Counted from the stretch's first letter, positions 27,437-36,046 are shown. The stretch: DNA of 64,000 nucleotides from Micromonospora sp. LH3U1 (GCF_028475105.1 NZ_CP116936.1:5393501-5457500); one strand, 5' to 3'. Notes: generated by a model from the sequence alone, not told the origin. Numbers and translations are program-made.

Positions 27437-28408
27437 TCAGACCGGGGTCGGGGTTGGCGCGAGGGCGACCGGCGCGGAGGGCGCCGACCGGGCCGCCCGA
27501 ATGGTGTACGCGAGCGCGTAGGGCATGCACGCCAGGTAGAGCATGGGTTCCGCCAGCACGTGGTTGGTGATGATTCCGAAGATCTCCCACGGGATGGTGG
27601 GCCGGGGTAGGCCGATGTTCCAGTCCGTCCAGGCGGCGAGGAGCCACAGCGGCGCGGTGATCCAGTCGACGCTGTGCAATGGCGTCGGGCCGACGACCGG
27701 GCCGGCGCGACTGCCCGCCGAGATGGCGTCGACAACAGCGAGAATCACCGCGAGGTCGGCGGCGGCGAGTGCGCCGAGGACACCCACCCACCAGGCTGCG
27801 CGGAGGCGATTCCGGGCGGCGAGGCTCGCCGCGGCCCAGAGCGCCAGCGTCAGGCCGGCCAACCAGAGCAGCAGTCCGGGTACGGTGGCGGCCAGCTCGT
27901 CCGGGTAGAGGACGTACAGGAACACGACTGCGGCCGCCCCGATGGGGAGCACCACGCCGAGCGCGATGCGTAGCGGGCCGTCGAGTGCGGTGTGCCGGGC
28001 CCAGCGCGCGGCGAACACCGCCAGCAGCACCGCCAAGCCGACGGTGAACGCCGTCCAGATCGGCTTCTGCGCCCGCTCCGACCCACTCACTCCGGTCAGC
28101 CAGACCTGGATCGGGGACAACGCGTAGGCGCCGCCGACCACGATCCCGATGCAGGCGAGCGGGGACAGCAGCAACGCGGCCGCGGTGCGGCGGGCCCGCC
28201 GGTGCATCATCGTGCGGTCGACAAGCGGGGCGCCAGCCCGGCTGACGGCGAGGCTCACCGCGAAGCCGACCATCTTGGTCCGGCGGCCACTCTCGGCGAG
28301 TACGTGCAGCTCGGCGGCCCACTCGCGGCGCAGGTCGTCGCGGACGTCGGCCGGCCAGCGGCGCGCGGCCATCTCCAGCAGCAACTCGGCGGCCCGGCGG
28401 GTCACCAT
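27437..28408 (-). CDS. Membrane protein paired with PadR regulator, 323 aa
   Basis: A soluble N-terminus (about 1-75, with RRWPADVRDDLRREWAAELH) is followed by about seven hydrophobic segments. Such proteins with an N-terminal helical domain next to a PadR gene are widespread in Streptomyces and Micromonospora; the helical part resembles the permease-prefix or anti-sigma-like type. Function is unknown; ligand sensing or transport is possible. ATG 28408 overlaps the end of the PadR gene by seven bases, so the two are translated together. Confidence 0.75.
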   Translation of the reverse strand: MVTRRAAELLLEMAARRWPADVRDDLRREWAAELHVLAESGRRTKMVGFAVSLAVSRAGAPLVDRTMMHRRARRTAAALLLSPLACIGIVVGGAYALSPIQVWLTGVSGSERAQKPIWTAFTVGLAVLLAVFAARWARHTALDGPLRIALGVVLPIGAAAVVFLYVLYPDELAATVPGLLLWLAGLTLALWAAASLAARNRLRAAWWVGVLGALAAADLAVILAVVDAISAGSRAGPVVGPTPLHSVDWITAPLWLLAAWTDWNIGLPRPTIPWEIFGIITNHVLAEPMLYLACMPYALAYTIRAARSAPSAPVALAPTPTPV

Positions 28409-28734
28409 GCTGGCGCCCCGGTCGGCTCGGTGCCGCCCCACGAGGGACGACCGTCGGGGATCGCGGCACGCAGGTCGGCGAGCGTCCGGCGGGCCTGCGC
28501 CACCCCTTCAGCCGTGAGCCGGTAGTAGCGGCGGGCCGGCCGGCCAGCCGCCACGGGATCGATCGCCTCCCAGTCGGCGGCCAGCCAGCCGGCCCCCCGC
28601 AGCCGGTGCAGCACCGGATAGAGGGTGCCGCTGGGCAGGCCGGTCAAACGCATCAGGTCCAGCCCGTAGCGCTGCTCGTCGGGCTCGGCGAGCAGCGCCG
28701 CGAGCACCTTCGCGACCGGAATGGTGATCCGCAT
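28402..28734 (-). CDS. PadR family transcriptional regulator, 110 aa
   Basis: A short PadR: MRITIPVAKVLAALLAEPDEQRYGLDLMRLTGLPSGTLYPVLHRL is the winged helix with the conserved YGLDL and SGTLYPVLHRL recognition helix, then WEAIDPVAAGRPARRYYRLT, the wing, and a C-terminal helix ARRTLADLRA for dimerisation. It most likely represses its own two-gene operon through the TGTA-n9-TACA repeat over its -10. TACAGT (28741-28746, reverse strand) is six bases before ATG 28734, so the transcript is leaderless. Confidence 0.9.
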   Translation of the reverse strand: MRITIPVAKVLAALLAEPDEQRYGLDLMRLTGLPSGTLYPVLHRLRGAGWLAADWEAIDPVAAGRPARRYYRLTAEGVAQARRTLADLRAAIPDGRPSWGGTEPTGAPAW

Positions 28735-28742
28735 CCGGCCAC

Positions 28743-28759
28743 TGTATCGGAACTCTACA
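28743..28759. promoter_or_regulatory. Probable PadR operator over the padR -10
   Basis: TGTA-n9-TACA overlaps the TACAGT -10 of the PadR operon and the stop region of the AraC gene. PadR proteins commonly bind ATGT-n8-ACAT-like repeats; the spacing here is one base longer. Confidence 0.5.
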
Positions 28760-29627
28760 TAGGGGTGGGGACCCTTTCGACAGGAATCCACAGCTCGGCG
28801 TCCGCCTCGGTGCCGTCCGCGGACACCCGGACCCGGGAGATCTCCGGTCCAGGTCGGCTGCGGTACGGGTTGGACGGAAACCACTGGGTGAACACGTCAC
28901 GCCACAGGTACTGCACCGCCTGCGGGAACGCGCCCGACGTGGTGAACACTGCCCACGACCCGGCCTGCACCGGCAGCGCGTCCAGGTCCTCCGGTGGCGC
29001 GGCGCCGGTCACCACCCCGTGCCAGTAGTCCAGCTCCGTACCCTCCTCCCGACTGCCGGCGAGGTTGTCGCTGACGTTGACGATCCCCTTCGGCTCCTGG
29101 TCCGAGAGCGCCTCGATCCGCCCGGTCGTCTCCTTGCCGATGCTCCGGATGAACGCGACGATCGCCGGGTTCATCCCCTCGTGCACCAGCGGGACCCGGG
29201 CCTTACGCCCCACCAGCGTGAACGCGTCCTTGCCGACGATTCGGTACTCCATGCTGCCGCTCCCTTCGACGGTGAGTCGGAAGGACATCCGGGGCTGGGC
29301 GCGCAGCGCTGCCCCCGTACGCCGAGCCTCTCCGGGCCCCACGCCGTGCACGGCGTGGAACGCCCGGGCGAACGCCTCCGCCGACCCGTAGCCGTAGTGC
29401 ACCGCGACGTCGAGCAACGTCCGCTCCCCCGCCAGCACGTCCGCACCAGCGACGGTCAGCCGACGTCGACGGATGTACTCCGACAGCGGGATGCCGGCCA
29501 GCGCGGAGAACAGCCGCCGGAAGTGGTACTCCGACGTCAACGCGATCCGCGCCAGCTCGGCCACCTCGATCCGCTGATCGAGGTGCCGCTCGATGTACGC
29601 CATGGCTTCGTTCAGCCGTTCCAGCAC
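28755..29627 (-). CDS. AraC-type regulator with GyrI-like effector domain, 290 aa
   Basis: The N-terminal 105 residues carry two helix-turn-helix units (AELARIALTSEYHFRRLFSA and LLDVAVHYGYGSAEAFARAF). The C-terminal part has the GyrI-like or bacterial-transcription-activator effector fold, with RIVGKDAFTLVGRK and a final DAELWIPV strand; it likely binds a small cationic or drug-like ligand (SbmC/BmrR type). GTG 29627 is set by GAAGGAGG seven bases upstream. The end of the gene contains the promoter for the downstream PadR operon. Confidence 0.9.
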   Translation of the reverse strand: MLERLNEAMAYIERHLDQRIEVAELARIALTSEYHFRRLFSALAGIPLSEYIRRRRLTVAGADVLAGERTLLDVAVHYGYGSAEAFARAFHAVHGVGPGEARRTGAALRAQPRMSFRLTVEGSGSMEYRIVGKDAFTLVGRKARVPLVHEGMNPAIVAFIRSIGKETTGRIEALSDQEPKGIVNVSDNLAGSREEGTELDYWHGVVTGAAPPEDLDALPVQAGSWAVFTTSGAFPQAVQYLWRDVFTQWFPSNPYRSRPGPEISRVRVSADGTEADAELWIPVERVPTPM

Positions 29628-29776
29628 CCGGGCCTCCTTCCCTTTCGAGCGCAACGCTAGGCGGCGGGGCCTCCCGTGCACCCGACATCCGGTGCCCACA
29701 ACAGTCGGGTCGACGCCCGACTCGACGCAGCGCCGATGTCGTAGCCTGGCGGACTTTGCTTCTTCAGGAGGTTGAC

Positions 29777-30037
29777 GTGGCCGAGTATCCGCAGGACGTC
29801 GTGCAGCGCGTCAGTCCTGGCGAGGACATCAATCTGCACGTGTGGCCGCAGGGTGCGCCCGAACCGGTCCGGCACCGGCTCTTCCGCGACTGGCTGCGCT
29901 CGCATCCGCACGACCGGGAGCTGTACGCCGCGACCAAGCGACGCCTCGCGCGCGACACCGCGCACCGGCCCCGCGACTACAGCCTGGCGAAGAACGACGT
30001 CATCGACGACATCTACGCGCGCATCTTCGCCGCTTGA
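29777..30037 (+). pseudogene. C-terminal GrpB-family fragment, 86 aa
   Basis: AGGAGG five bases before GTG 29777 gives VAEYPQDVVQRVSPGEDINLH, then HRLFRDWLRSHPHDRELYAA and a YSLAKNDVIDDIY end. This corresponds only to the C-terminal half of GrpB proteins (usually 170-200 residues); the nucleotidyltransferase-like N-terminal half with its GSTAVPGL motif is missing. It may be a degraded gene whose start has been re-created, or a natural short relative. IS30 is inserted 24 bases downstream, suggesting a site that tolerates rearrangement. Confidence 0.7.
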
Positions 30038-30060
30038 GGCCAGCCGGCGGTCACGCGTAA

Positions 30061-30111
30061 ATCTTGGACAGTTTCCGTTATCCGGGCGGGCTCAACCGGT
30101 GGTTGCAACAC
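30061..30111 (+). repeat. Left terminal inverted repeat of the IS30 element
   Basis: 51 bases beginning ATCTTGGACAGTTTCCGTTA; complementary to 31145-31195 except two positions in the TTATCCGGG / TTAGCGGGG stretch. Contains the transposase stop codon at 30092-30094. Confidence 0.88.
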
Positions 30112-31193
30112 TGAGTAGCTGGGTCATCTTCTCACCTGGGGTGGCCCAGCCTAGGGTCATGCGGGGGCGGTCGTTGAGTTCGTCGGCGACGTGGTCGAGG
30201 CCGGCTTGGTCGATGGTGGTGAAGTCGAATTGGCCTTTGGGGAAGTACTGGCGCAGCAGTCCGTTGGTGTTTTCGTTGCTGCCGCGTTGCCAGGGACTGT
30301 GTGGGTCGCAGAAGTAGACCGGGCAGTCGGTGGCGATGGTGAAGTCACGGTGTCGGGCCATCTCGACGCCCTGGTCCCAGGTTAGCGAGGCTCGTAACCG
30401 TTGCGGGAGCCAGGTCATCGCGGCGGCCAGCTGAGACACGACGTGTTCGGAGACCTTGCCCTCGGGCAGCCCGACCAGGATCACGAACCGGGTAGCGCGT
30501 TCCACCAACGTGGCGATCGCGGAACCACCGCACCCACCCCGACGGACTCCTTCGAGCAGGTCACCCTCCCAATGCCCCGGCACCGCCCGGTCGGCGACCT
30601 CGGCCGGCCGGTCAGCGATGCGCAGGTTCACCCAGGGCCGAGCCGAACGCACCGCCCCAGCGCTCGCTGCCCGACGGCGGCGAGCGGCGCGACCCGATCG
30701 CAACGCCACCTGCCGCGTCAACTCCGCGCGTAGATTGCCCCGCGCCTGCAGGTAGATCGCCTGGTAAATCGTCTCGTGCGACACCCACATCTCCGGCGTG
30801 TCCGGGAACTGCGCCCGCAGGCGGGCACTGATCTGCTGCGGCGAACGACGTCGCCGCAGCATATCCAGCACTATCTGACGCAACGGCCCGTCACCAGCCA
30901 ACCGCGGCACCCGCCCGGAGCGGTTATGCCGCAGAAACGACGCCCACTGCGCCATCGACGGCTGATACCGCTGCCCGTAGCGCTCGAACCGGCCTACCTC
31001 CCGCGAGATCGTCGACACCGACCGCTCCAACCTGCGCGCGATCGACCGCAACGACTCATTCGCAGCCCGACCCAACCCGATCTGTTCCCGCTCCAGCGGG
31101 CTCAACCTCGACGCCATAACCACCCCAACGAAGATCACCGAAGGGTGTTGCAACCACCGGTTGAGCCCGCCCCGCTAACGGAAACTGTCCAAG
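30063..31193 (-). mobile_element. IS30-family insertion sequence
   Basis: The element is bounded by inverted repeats starting CTTGGACAG at 30063 and ending CTGTCCAAG at 31193; the matching continues inward for about 49 bases with two mismatches. An AT dinucleotide flanks both ends (30061-30062 and 31194-31195), a plausible 2-bp target duplication, although AT is self-complementary and may instead be part of the repeats. A single transposase gene fills the element, and its stop codon lies inside the left repeat. It sits between the GrpB remnant and the GNAT gene and appears intact. Confidence 0.9.
30092..31117 (-). CDS. IS30-family transposase, 341 aa
   Basis: A DDE transposase: the N-terminal helix-turn-helix (LSPLEREQIGLG, then SLRSIARRLERSVSTISREV) binds the ends, and the IS30-type catalytic core has VPGHWEGDLLEG (first Asp), SLTWDQGVEMARH (second Asp) and SPWQRGSNENTNGLLRQYFPKG (Glu), so the DDE triad is complete. 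C-terminus ALKE-like LNDRPRMTLGW is also family-typical. ATG 31117 (MASRLSPLERE) is chosen over a TTG at 31153 that lies in the inverted repeat. All catalytic residues are present, so it may be active. Confidence 0.93.
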   Translation of the reverse strand: MASRLSPLEREQIGLGRAANESLRSIARRLERSVSTISREVGRFERYGQRYQPSMAQWASFLRHNRSGRVPRLAGDGPLRQIVLDMLRRRRSPQQISARLRAQFPDTPEMWVSHETIYQAIYLQARGNLRAELTRQVALRSGRAARRRRAASAGAVRSARPWVNLRIADRPAEVADRAVPGHWEGDLLEGVRRGGCGGSAIATLVERATRFVILVGLPEGKVSEHVVSQLAAAMTWLPQRLRASLTWDQGVEMARHRDFTIATDCPVYFCDPHSPWQRGSNENTNGLLRQYFPKGQFDFTTIDQAGLDHVADELNDRPRMTLGWATPGEKMTQLLSVATTG

Positions 31194-31195
31194 AT
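31145..31195 (-). repeat. Right terminal inverted repeat of the IS30 element
   Basis: Reads GTGTTGCAACC... to ...ACTGTCCAAGAT on the + strand; pairs with 30061-30111. Confidence 0.88.
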
Positions 31196-31251
31196 CCGGC
31201 GGTGGGCCGTGTCGCTGGAGTTGATCCGCCAACCGTTAGGGCGTCCACGCC

Positions 31252-31824
31252 TCAGCGGGGCGGCTGCTGCATGATCCAGGTGGGCACGGGCTCCGCCAGG
31301 GAGTGCACCACCTCCCAACCGGCACGGCGGTACAGCTCGACGTTGGCCGGGTTGCTCGTCTCCAGGATCGCCGGCAGACCATCCGCGGCGGCGCGATCCA
31401 GCCCGGCCCTCATGACGGCGCGACCCCACCCGCGTCCGGCGCTGTCAGGGTGCGTGCCCAGGATGCCGAGGTACCAGAACGGAAACGCTGGCAGTGCAGC
31501 GTGCACCGCCTCGTCGTAGCCCTGAACCCGGCCCAGCACATCGGCGGGGTAACGAGCGGCGAGACCACCGTCCGGCGATCCGTGGCCGTTTGCCGGTGGC
31601 TCCCAGACGGCAACCGAGGCACCCCCACCGATCGTCCAGATCGACGACTTGTGCACCCGCTTGTCGAAGAGGTGCCCGAAGAAGGCCGCGGCGTACCGGG
31701 GGTAGGTCTCCTCGTCGGGAAACAGGTATCGCAGGACGGGATCCTTGACGAACGCGGCGACCAGCGAACCCACCACCGCCGGACGATCCGCTGGGGTGGC
31801 GATGGTGATCTCGGGCGTTGTCAC
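31252..31824 (-). CDS. GNAT family N-acetyltransferase, 190 aa
   Basis: The acetyl-CoA-binding motif is WYLGILGTHPDSAGRGWGRAVM at about residues 114-135 (the Q/RxxGxG/A version is AGRGWGRA), followed by AILETSNPANVELYRRAGWEVV, the usual last strands. N-terminal part ITIATPADRPAVVGSLVAAF. Substrate unknown. GTG 31824 is eight bases after TAGTGT, hence possibly leaderless; it could also begin a few codons upstream. Divergent from the transglutaminase-like gene, with 51 bases between starts. Confidence 0.88.
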   Translation of the reverse strand: MTTPEITIATPADRPAVVGSLVAAFVKDPVLRYLFPDEETYPRYAAAFFGHLFDKRVHKSSIWTIGGGASVAVWEPPANGHGSPDGGLAARYPADVLGRVQGYDEAVHAALPAFPFWYLGILGTHPDSAGRGWGRAVMRAGLDRAAADGLPAILETSNPANVELYRRAGWEVVHSLAEPVPTWIMQQPPR

Positions 31825-31875
31825 AGCAGTCGACACTATCGCGGGCCGACGCCTTGACCCTGACACGGTGGCAGG

Positions 31876-32766
31876 ATGAAGAATCGTCTCGTGAATGTCG
31901 ACGACTACCGGCAACACTCCCCGTACAGCGACCCCGGCCGGCATGCGGCACTGCTCGATGCGGTGCCCACCGACATCGCCACCGTGGCGGCGACCGCCCG
32001 GAACGTGATCGTCCACTACCGCGCCGGGGGCGTCGACCTGCCCAGCGACCGGCTCGACGAGGTGAACTGCCGCTGGGTGGACCGCATCCTCGACACCGAC
32101 CAGTCCCGCTTTCCCCTGCCACTCAGCGCCGAGCGTCCGGCCGCCGACCGGGTGGCCGGCTGCTGTCGGGACCACACGCTGCTCTCGGTCGCGGTGCTCC
32201 GCCAGCACGACATTCCCAGCCGCAGCCGGGTCGGCTTCGCCTCCTACTTCACGCCCGGCTGGCACCACGATCACGTGCTGGTGGAGCACTGGAACGGCGA
32301 ACGCTGGGTCTGGGCCGACCCGGAGATCGACCCGGCCGGCGACTGGCGGTTCGACGGCTACGACATCGACCCGACGGCAGGGCTCTTCGACTCGGCAGCG
32401 CGGGTGTGGTTGGCGTACCGGGCCGGGACGATCGACCCCGACGTCTACGGCGTGGCCCCGGAATCGCCAATCCGCGGCGCCTGGTTCATCTACGACTACG
32501 TCCTGCACGAGCTCGCCCATCGGCAGAAGGACGAACTGCTGCTGTGGGACGGCTTCGGCGCGATGCCCGATGACTTCGCGGACGCCGACCTCACGCTCGT
32601 CGACGAGATCGCCGCCCTGCTGCTCGCCGCCGACGACGGCGACGAGGCCGCGGAGAAGGCGCTCTCCGACCGGTACGCGACCGACACCCGCCTACGCCCC
32701 GGCGCTCAGATACGCACCATCTCACCGTTCTCGGGCACCGTCAGCACGATTGACCTGCGCCGCTGA
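31876..32766 (+). CDS. Transglutaminase-like domain protein, 296 aa
   Basis: The cysteine-protease-like core is visible: Cys in AGCCRDHTLLSVAVLRQHDIP near residue 95, His in GWHHDHVLVEHWN near 135, and Asp in WVWADPEID near 150; these form the Cys-His-Asp triad. The rest is family-specific, with FIYDYVLHELAHRQKDELLLWD and a helical end. Proteins of this type in actinobacteria are cytoplasmic and of unknown substrate. It converges with the thioredoxin-fold gene, six bases apart. Confidence 0.8.
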   Translation: MKNRLVNVDDYRQHSPYSDPGRHAALLDAVPTDIATVAATARNVIVHYRAGGVDLPSDRLDEVNCRWVDRILDTDQSRFPLPLSAERPAADRVAGCCRDHTLLSVAVLRQHDIPSRSRVGFASYFTPGWHHDHVLVEHWNGERWVWADPEIDPAGDWRFDGYDIDPTAGLFDSAARVWLAYRAGTIDPDVYGVAPESPIRGAWFIYDYVLHELAHRQKDELLLWDGFGAMPDDFADADLTLVDEIAALLLAADDGDEAAEKALSDRYATDTRLRPGAQIRTISPFSGTVSTIDLRR

Positions 32767-32772
32767 TCGGGT

Positions 32773-33714
32773 CTATCCGAAGGTGAAGGCGTACGCCGCG
32801 GCGCCGGGCTCACCGAACGTGATCTCCAGGGTCCGCTCACGGACCGCGTCGTGCTGGCGGACCAGCTGGTAGAGGCGGCCGTCCTGGAGTACGCCGTTGC
32901 CGTCCTCGTCGACGTCGACGCCGTGGGACGGGCCGGGAGCGTCGCCGTCGAGAAGCACGCGGAACGGGATCGACTGTCCCGCCCCGGGAGCCAGCACGAG
33001 ATGCGCGTCGCGGGCGTGGAACCGGAAGGCGATGCGGCCGCCAGCCCGGTCGAGCACGACGTTCTCTGCCCCGATCGTCCACTCGCCCGCCAGGGCCCAC
33101 TGGTTGAGGCCCAGGCTCCCCGGCAGCTCGTAGGCGCGGCGTTCGTCGAGCGCGGCGCCGTTCGGCGACGCGAAGTGTTCGCCGCGACTGAAACCGAGGT
33201 ACGTCTCGGGCGTACGCAGGTTGTTCCAGTCGGCCTCTGCCTCCGGGCCGAGACCTTTCACGGCAACGGGTTCGCGCTCGATGCCGAGCAACTGCTGGAG
33301 TACGCGCTCGGACTGTTCGTAGCGCCCCTCGCCGAAGTGCTCGTCGCGGATGACACCGTCGGTGTCGACGAAGTAGAGCGCCGGCCAGTAGTGGTTGTCG
33401 AAGGCGCGCCAGATCGCGTAGTCGTTGTCGACCGCGATCGGGTAGTCGATCGATCGCACCGCGATCGCCCGGCGCACCCAGTCGACCTCGTGCTCGAACG
33501 GGAACTCCGGCGTGTGCACCCCGACGACGACGAGCCCGTCGTCGCGGTAGGCCTGCGACCAGGCGCGGACGTACGGCTCCTGGCGCAGCCAGTTGATGCA
33601 CGTCAGCGTCCAGAAGTTCACGAGGACGACGCGGCCGCGCAGGTCGGCGGGGCCGAGTGGCTCGGAGTTGAGCCACTCGGCCGCCCCGTCGAGCGGGGGC
33701 AGGTGCACGGCCAT
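32773..33714 (-). CDS. Thioredoxin-fold protein with C-terminal beta domain (DipZ/TlpA-like), 313 aa; single active-site Cys
   Basis: The first 150 residues are a TlpA/AhpC-like thioredoxin fold: VVLVNFWTLTCINWLRQEP, then VVVGVHTPEFPFEHE and PALYFVDTDGVIRDEHFGEG. The last 130 residues are a beta-rich domain as in the cytoplasmic part of DipZ (NHL-less) proteins. The usual active site in this family is CINC or CxxC; here it is Cys39-Ile-Asn-Trp42, so the resolving cysteine is lost and disulfide exchange is doubtful. No signal peptide is present. Its ATG directly follows the TAG stop of the epoxide hydrolase gene. Confidence 0.85.
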   Translation of the reverse strand: MAVHLPPLDGAAEWLNSEPLGPADLRGRVVLVNFWTLTCINWLRQEPYVRAWSQAYRDDGLVVVGVHTPEFPFEHEVDWVRRAIAVRSIDYPIAVDNDYAIWRAFDNHYWPALYFVDTDGVIRDEHFGEGRYEQSERVLQQLLGIEREPVAVKGLGPEAEADWNNLRTPETYLGFSRGEHFASPNGAALDERRAYELPGSLGLNQWALAGEWTIGAENVVLDRAGGRIAFRFHARDAHLVLAPGAGQSIPFRVLLDGDAPGPSHGVDVDEDGNGVLQDGRLYQLVRQHDAVRERTLEITFGEPGAAAYAFTFG

Positions 33715-34941
33715 CTAGCGGAGTGACCGGAAGGCGGTGCGAAGCTCTTCGGAGAAGATCTTCGGCTGCTCCCAGGCCGCGAAGTGCCCGCCCTTGTCGA
33801 GCTTGTTGTAGTAGATGAGGTTGGGGTACGCCTGCTCGGCCCAGCTCTGCGGCGCCTCGTAGAGCTCGTCGGGAAAGACGCTCACGGCGACCGGGACGTT
33901 CACGCCCTTGGCGGCGAAGAACGAGAGCTTGTTCTCCGCATACAGACGGGACGCGGAAATCGCGGTGTTCGTCAGCCAGTAGAGCGAGATGTTGTCCAGG
34001 ATGTCGTCCCGGGTGAGACCTGCGGTCGCTCCGTCGAAGACCTGCGCGATCAGGGCCAAACTTTTCGCGTCATGGTCGAGCAGGAAGGACGCCAGTCCGA
34101 CCGGAGAGTCCGCCAGCCCGGTCAGCGTCTGCGGACGCGTCGCCATCATGAGGGCATAGGCGACGTGCTTCCAGACGTAGTTGACCTCCTCGGCCGCTCG
34201 CATCTCGTCGTCGGACAGACCGGATGGCAGGGAACCCATGGCGTTGTTCGCGCCGGTGGTGTCGCCTTGGAACAAGGCGTCGATCTCGGGTGGGACCGCG
34301 CCCGCCATGTTGGTGTGAATGCCGAGCAGTTCCGGAGGCGCCTGCACCCCCATCTGATCCACGACGACCGCACCCCAGTCGCCGCCCTGCGCGACGAACC
34401 GCGAGTAGCCGAGACGCTTCATCAGCTCGGTCCAGGCGGTCGCGATCTTCTCCGGGTTCCAGCCCGACGAGGTCGGCTTGCCCGAGAAGCCATGGCCGGG
34501 CAGCGACGGAATCACCAGGTGGAAGGCATCCGACGCGCTCCCGCCGTGTGCGGTGGGATCGGTGAGCGGCTCGATGATTTTCATCTGCTCGATGATCGAC
34601 CCGGGCCACCCGTGGGTGACGATGAGCGGCAGCGCGTCCTCATGCTTCGAGCGAACGTGGATGAAGTGGATGTCCACCCCGTCGATGGTGGTCATGAACT
34701 GCGGTACGGCGTTCATTCTCGCCTCGACCTTGCGCCAGTCGTACTCGTTCTCCCAATAGCGGGCGACGGCCTGAATCGTCGCGAGTGGCACGCCCTGCGA
34801 CTGGTCGTCAACGGTTTCTTTTTCCGGCCAGCGCGTGGCCGCGATGCGTCTCTTCAGGTCATCAAGGTCGGCCTGAGGAACTTCGACCGTGAACGGGCGA
34901 ATCTCCGTGGTGCCTGGACGAGTCTTGGTCTTGACAGCCAT
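33715..34941 (-). CDS. Epoxide hydrolase family protein (EHN domain), 408 aa
   Basis: The N-terminal EHN segment (IRPFTVEVPQADLDDLKRRI through WRKVEARMNAVPQF) precedes an alpha/beta hydrolase. HGWPGS is the oxyanion motif, the nucleophile is Asp in FVAQGGDWGAVV, a lid tyrosine stands in LYWLTNTAIS, and the catalytic His is in KGGHFAAWEQP. These features match juvenile-hormone-type and limonene-type bacterial epoxide hydrolases; substrate unknown. ATG 34941. It forms a two-gene unit with the thioredoxin-fold gene, which abuts it. Confidence 0.9.
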   Translation of the reverse strand: MAVKTKTRPGTTEIRPFTVEVPQADLDDLKRRIAATRWPEKETVDDQSQGVPLATIQAVARYWENEYDWRKVEARMNAVPQFMTTIDGVDIHFIHVRSKHEDALPLIVTHGWPGSIIEQMKIIEPLTDPTAHGGSASDAFHLVIPSLPGHGFSGKPTSSGWNPEKIATAWTELMKRLGYSRFVAQGGDWGAVVVDQMGVQAPPELLGIHTNMAGAVPPEIDALFQGDTTGANNAMGSLPSGLSDDEMRAAEEVNYVWKHVAYALMMATRPQTLTGLADSPVGLASFLLDHDAKSLALIAQVFDGATAGLTRDDILDNISLYWLTNTAISASRLYAENKLSFFAAKGVNVPVAVSVFPDELYEAPQSWAEQAYPNLIYYNKLDKGGHFAAWEQPKIFSEELRTAFRSLR

Positions 34942-35097
34942 GCGTGTTTCCCTCCGTCTAGGTTTGCGCCTCGCGAGGAGAAATCATGGGGTGAAGACAC
35001 TGCCCGGACTTATGTGCCAATTCGAGATGGGCACGCCGCCGCCATATCTCGGAGCCTAGAACGCCGTACCCCCGAGGCGTGGCGATACGAGCAGCCC

Positions 35098-35958
35098 TCA
35101 TTGCTCAGGTCCGGGAGCCGCGACGGCCTGCTCGGCGTCTCGGCTGACCTGCTCCCAACCCGCCCACGTGTCCATCCGTCGGCGGGAGATGTCGAACGCC
35201 AGGTCGTACACCATGCTGCCGAGCAGAAGCCGCAGCGGCGGGTCATCGCTGTCGACGAGTCGCAGCAGTGCCTCGGCGGCCAGCCGGGGTTCGCTGTCGA
35301 TCGAGCCTTCCGCCCACTGTCGCTCCAGGTCGGCGCGGAGCGGCGCGTAGGCCTCCAGCGGGGTGGTGGCGCTCATGCTGGTGTAAAGGTCGGTCCAGTA
35401 TCCGCCCGGCTGCACGATGCTGAGCTTGACGTCGAAGGCCGCCGCCTCCATCGCCAAGGCCTCACTCATGCCTTCCAGGGCGAACTTGCTCGCGCTGTAG
35501 ATGCCGGTGCTCGGGAAGCCACCGAGCGCGGCGATGCTGGAAACCTGCACGATGTGGCCGGACCGTTGGGCGCGCAGGTGCGGCAGCACGGCTTGGCTGA
35601 CCCACAGCGCACCGAAGAGGTTGACCTCGAACTGGGCTCGTGCCTCTGCCTCGGTGAACTCCTCGATCATGCCCATGGACAGGGTGCCGGCGTTGTTGAC
35701 GACGATGTCGAGCCGTCCGAAGTGCTCGACCGCGGTGGCCACGGCGGCGATGACCGCCGCCCGGTCGGTCACGTCGAGGGTCAGGGCCAGCAGCCGGTCA
35801 CCGTGCCGCTCGTCGAAGTCGTCCTGGGCGATGGTGCGGGCCGCGGCGACCACCCGGTCACCACGGTCGAGCGCGGCGTCGGCGAATGCGCGGCCCAGAC
35901 CGCGGCTGGCGCCGGTGATGAGCCAGGTCCGTGGGACAGCGTCAGGTGAGGTGCGCAT
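35098..35958 (-). CDS. Short-chain dehydrogenase/reductase, 286 aa
   Basis: Classical SDR with TGASRGLGRAFADAAL (NADP-binding glycine loop), DIVVNNAGTLSMG, the Ser in VSSIAALGG and catalytic YSASKFALEG. Arg in the position after the glycine loop (AARTIA) suggests NADP preference. ATG 35958 has AAAGGGAG ten bases upstream. It is divergent from the TetR gene; two identical-type operators fill the gap, so the SDR is the obvious target of that repressor. Confidence 0.92.
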   Translation of the reverse strand: MRTSPDAVPRTWLITGASRGLGRAFADAALDRGDRVVAAARTIAQDDFDERHGDRLLALTLDVTDRAAVIAAVATAVEHFGRLDIVVNNAGTLSMGMIEEFTEAEARAQFEVNLFGALWVSQAVLPHLRAQRSGHIVQVSSIAALGGFPSTGIYSASKFALEGMSEALAMEAAAFDVKLSIVQPGGYWTDLYTSMSATTPLEAYAPLRADLERQWAEGSIDSEPRLAAEALLRLVDSDDPPLRLLLGSMVYDLAFDISRRRMDTWAGWEQVSRDAEQAVAAPGPEQ

Positions 35959-35988
35959 GTAGGGGTCTCCCTTTCGTCTGATCCGAGA

Positions 35989-36005
35989 CGAGACGGTCCG
36001 TCTCG
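35989..36005. promoter_or_regulatory. TetR operator 1 (SDR side)
   Basis: CGAGACGGTCCGTCTCG, a perfect 17-bp palindrome 31 bases upstream of the SDR start. Confidence 0.75.
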
Positions 36006-36046
36006 CTATGGAAGGAGATTAGGACGCCCCACGCTCACCGTCAAGA

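Noticed and set aside
31252..32520. A 422-codon reverse frame joining the GNAT gene to the region upstream
   Set aside because: Only the 190-residue GNAT part has motifs; the rest is antisense to the transglutaminase-like gene.
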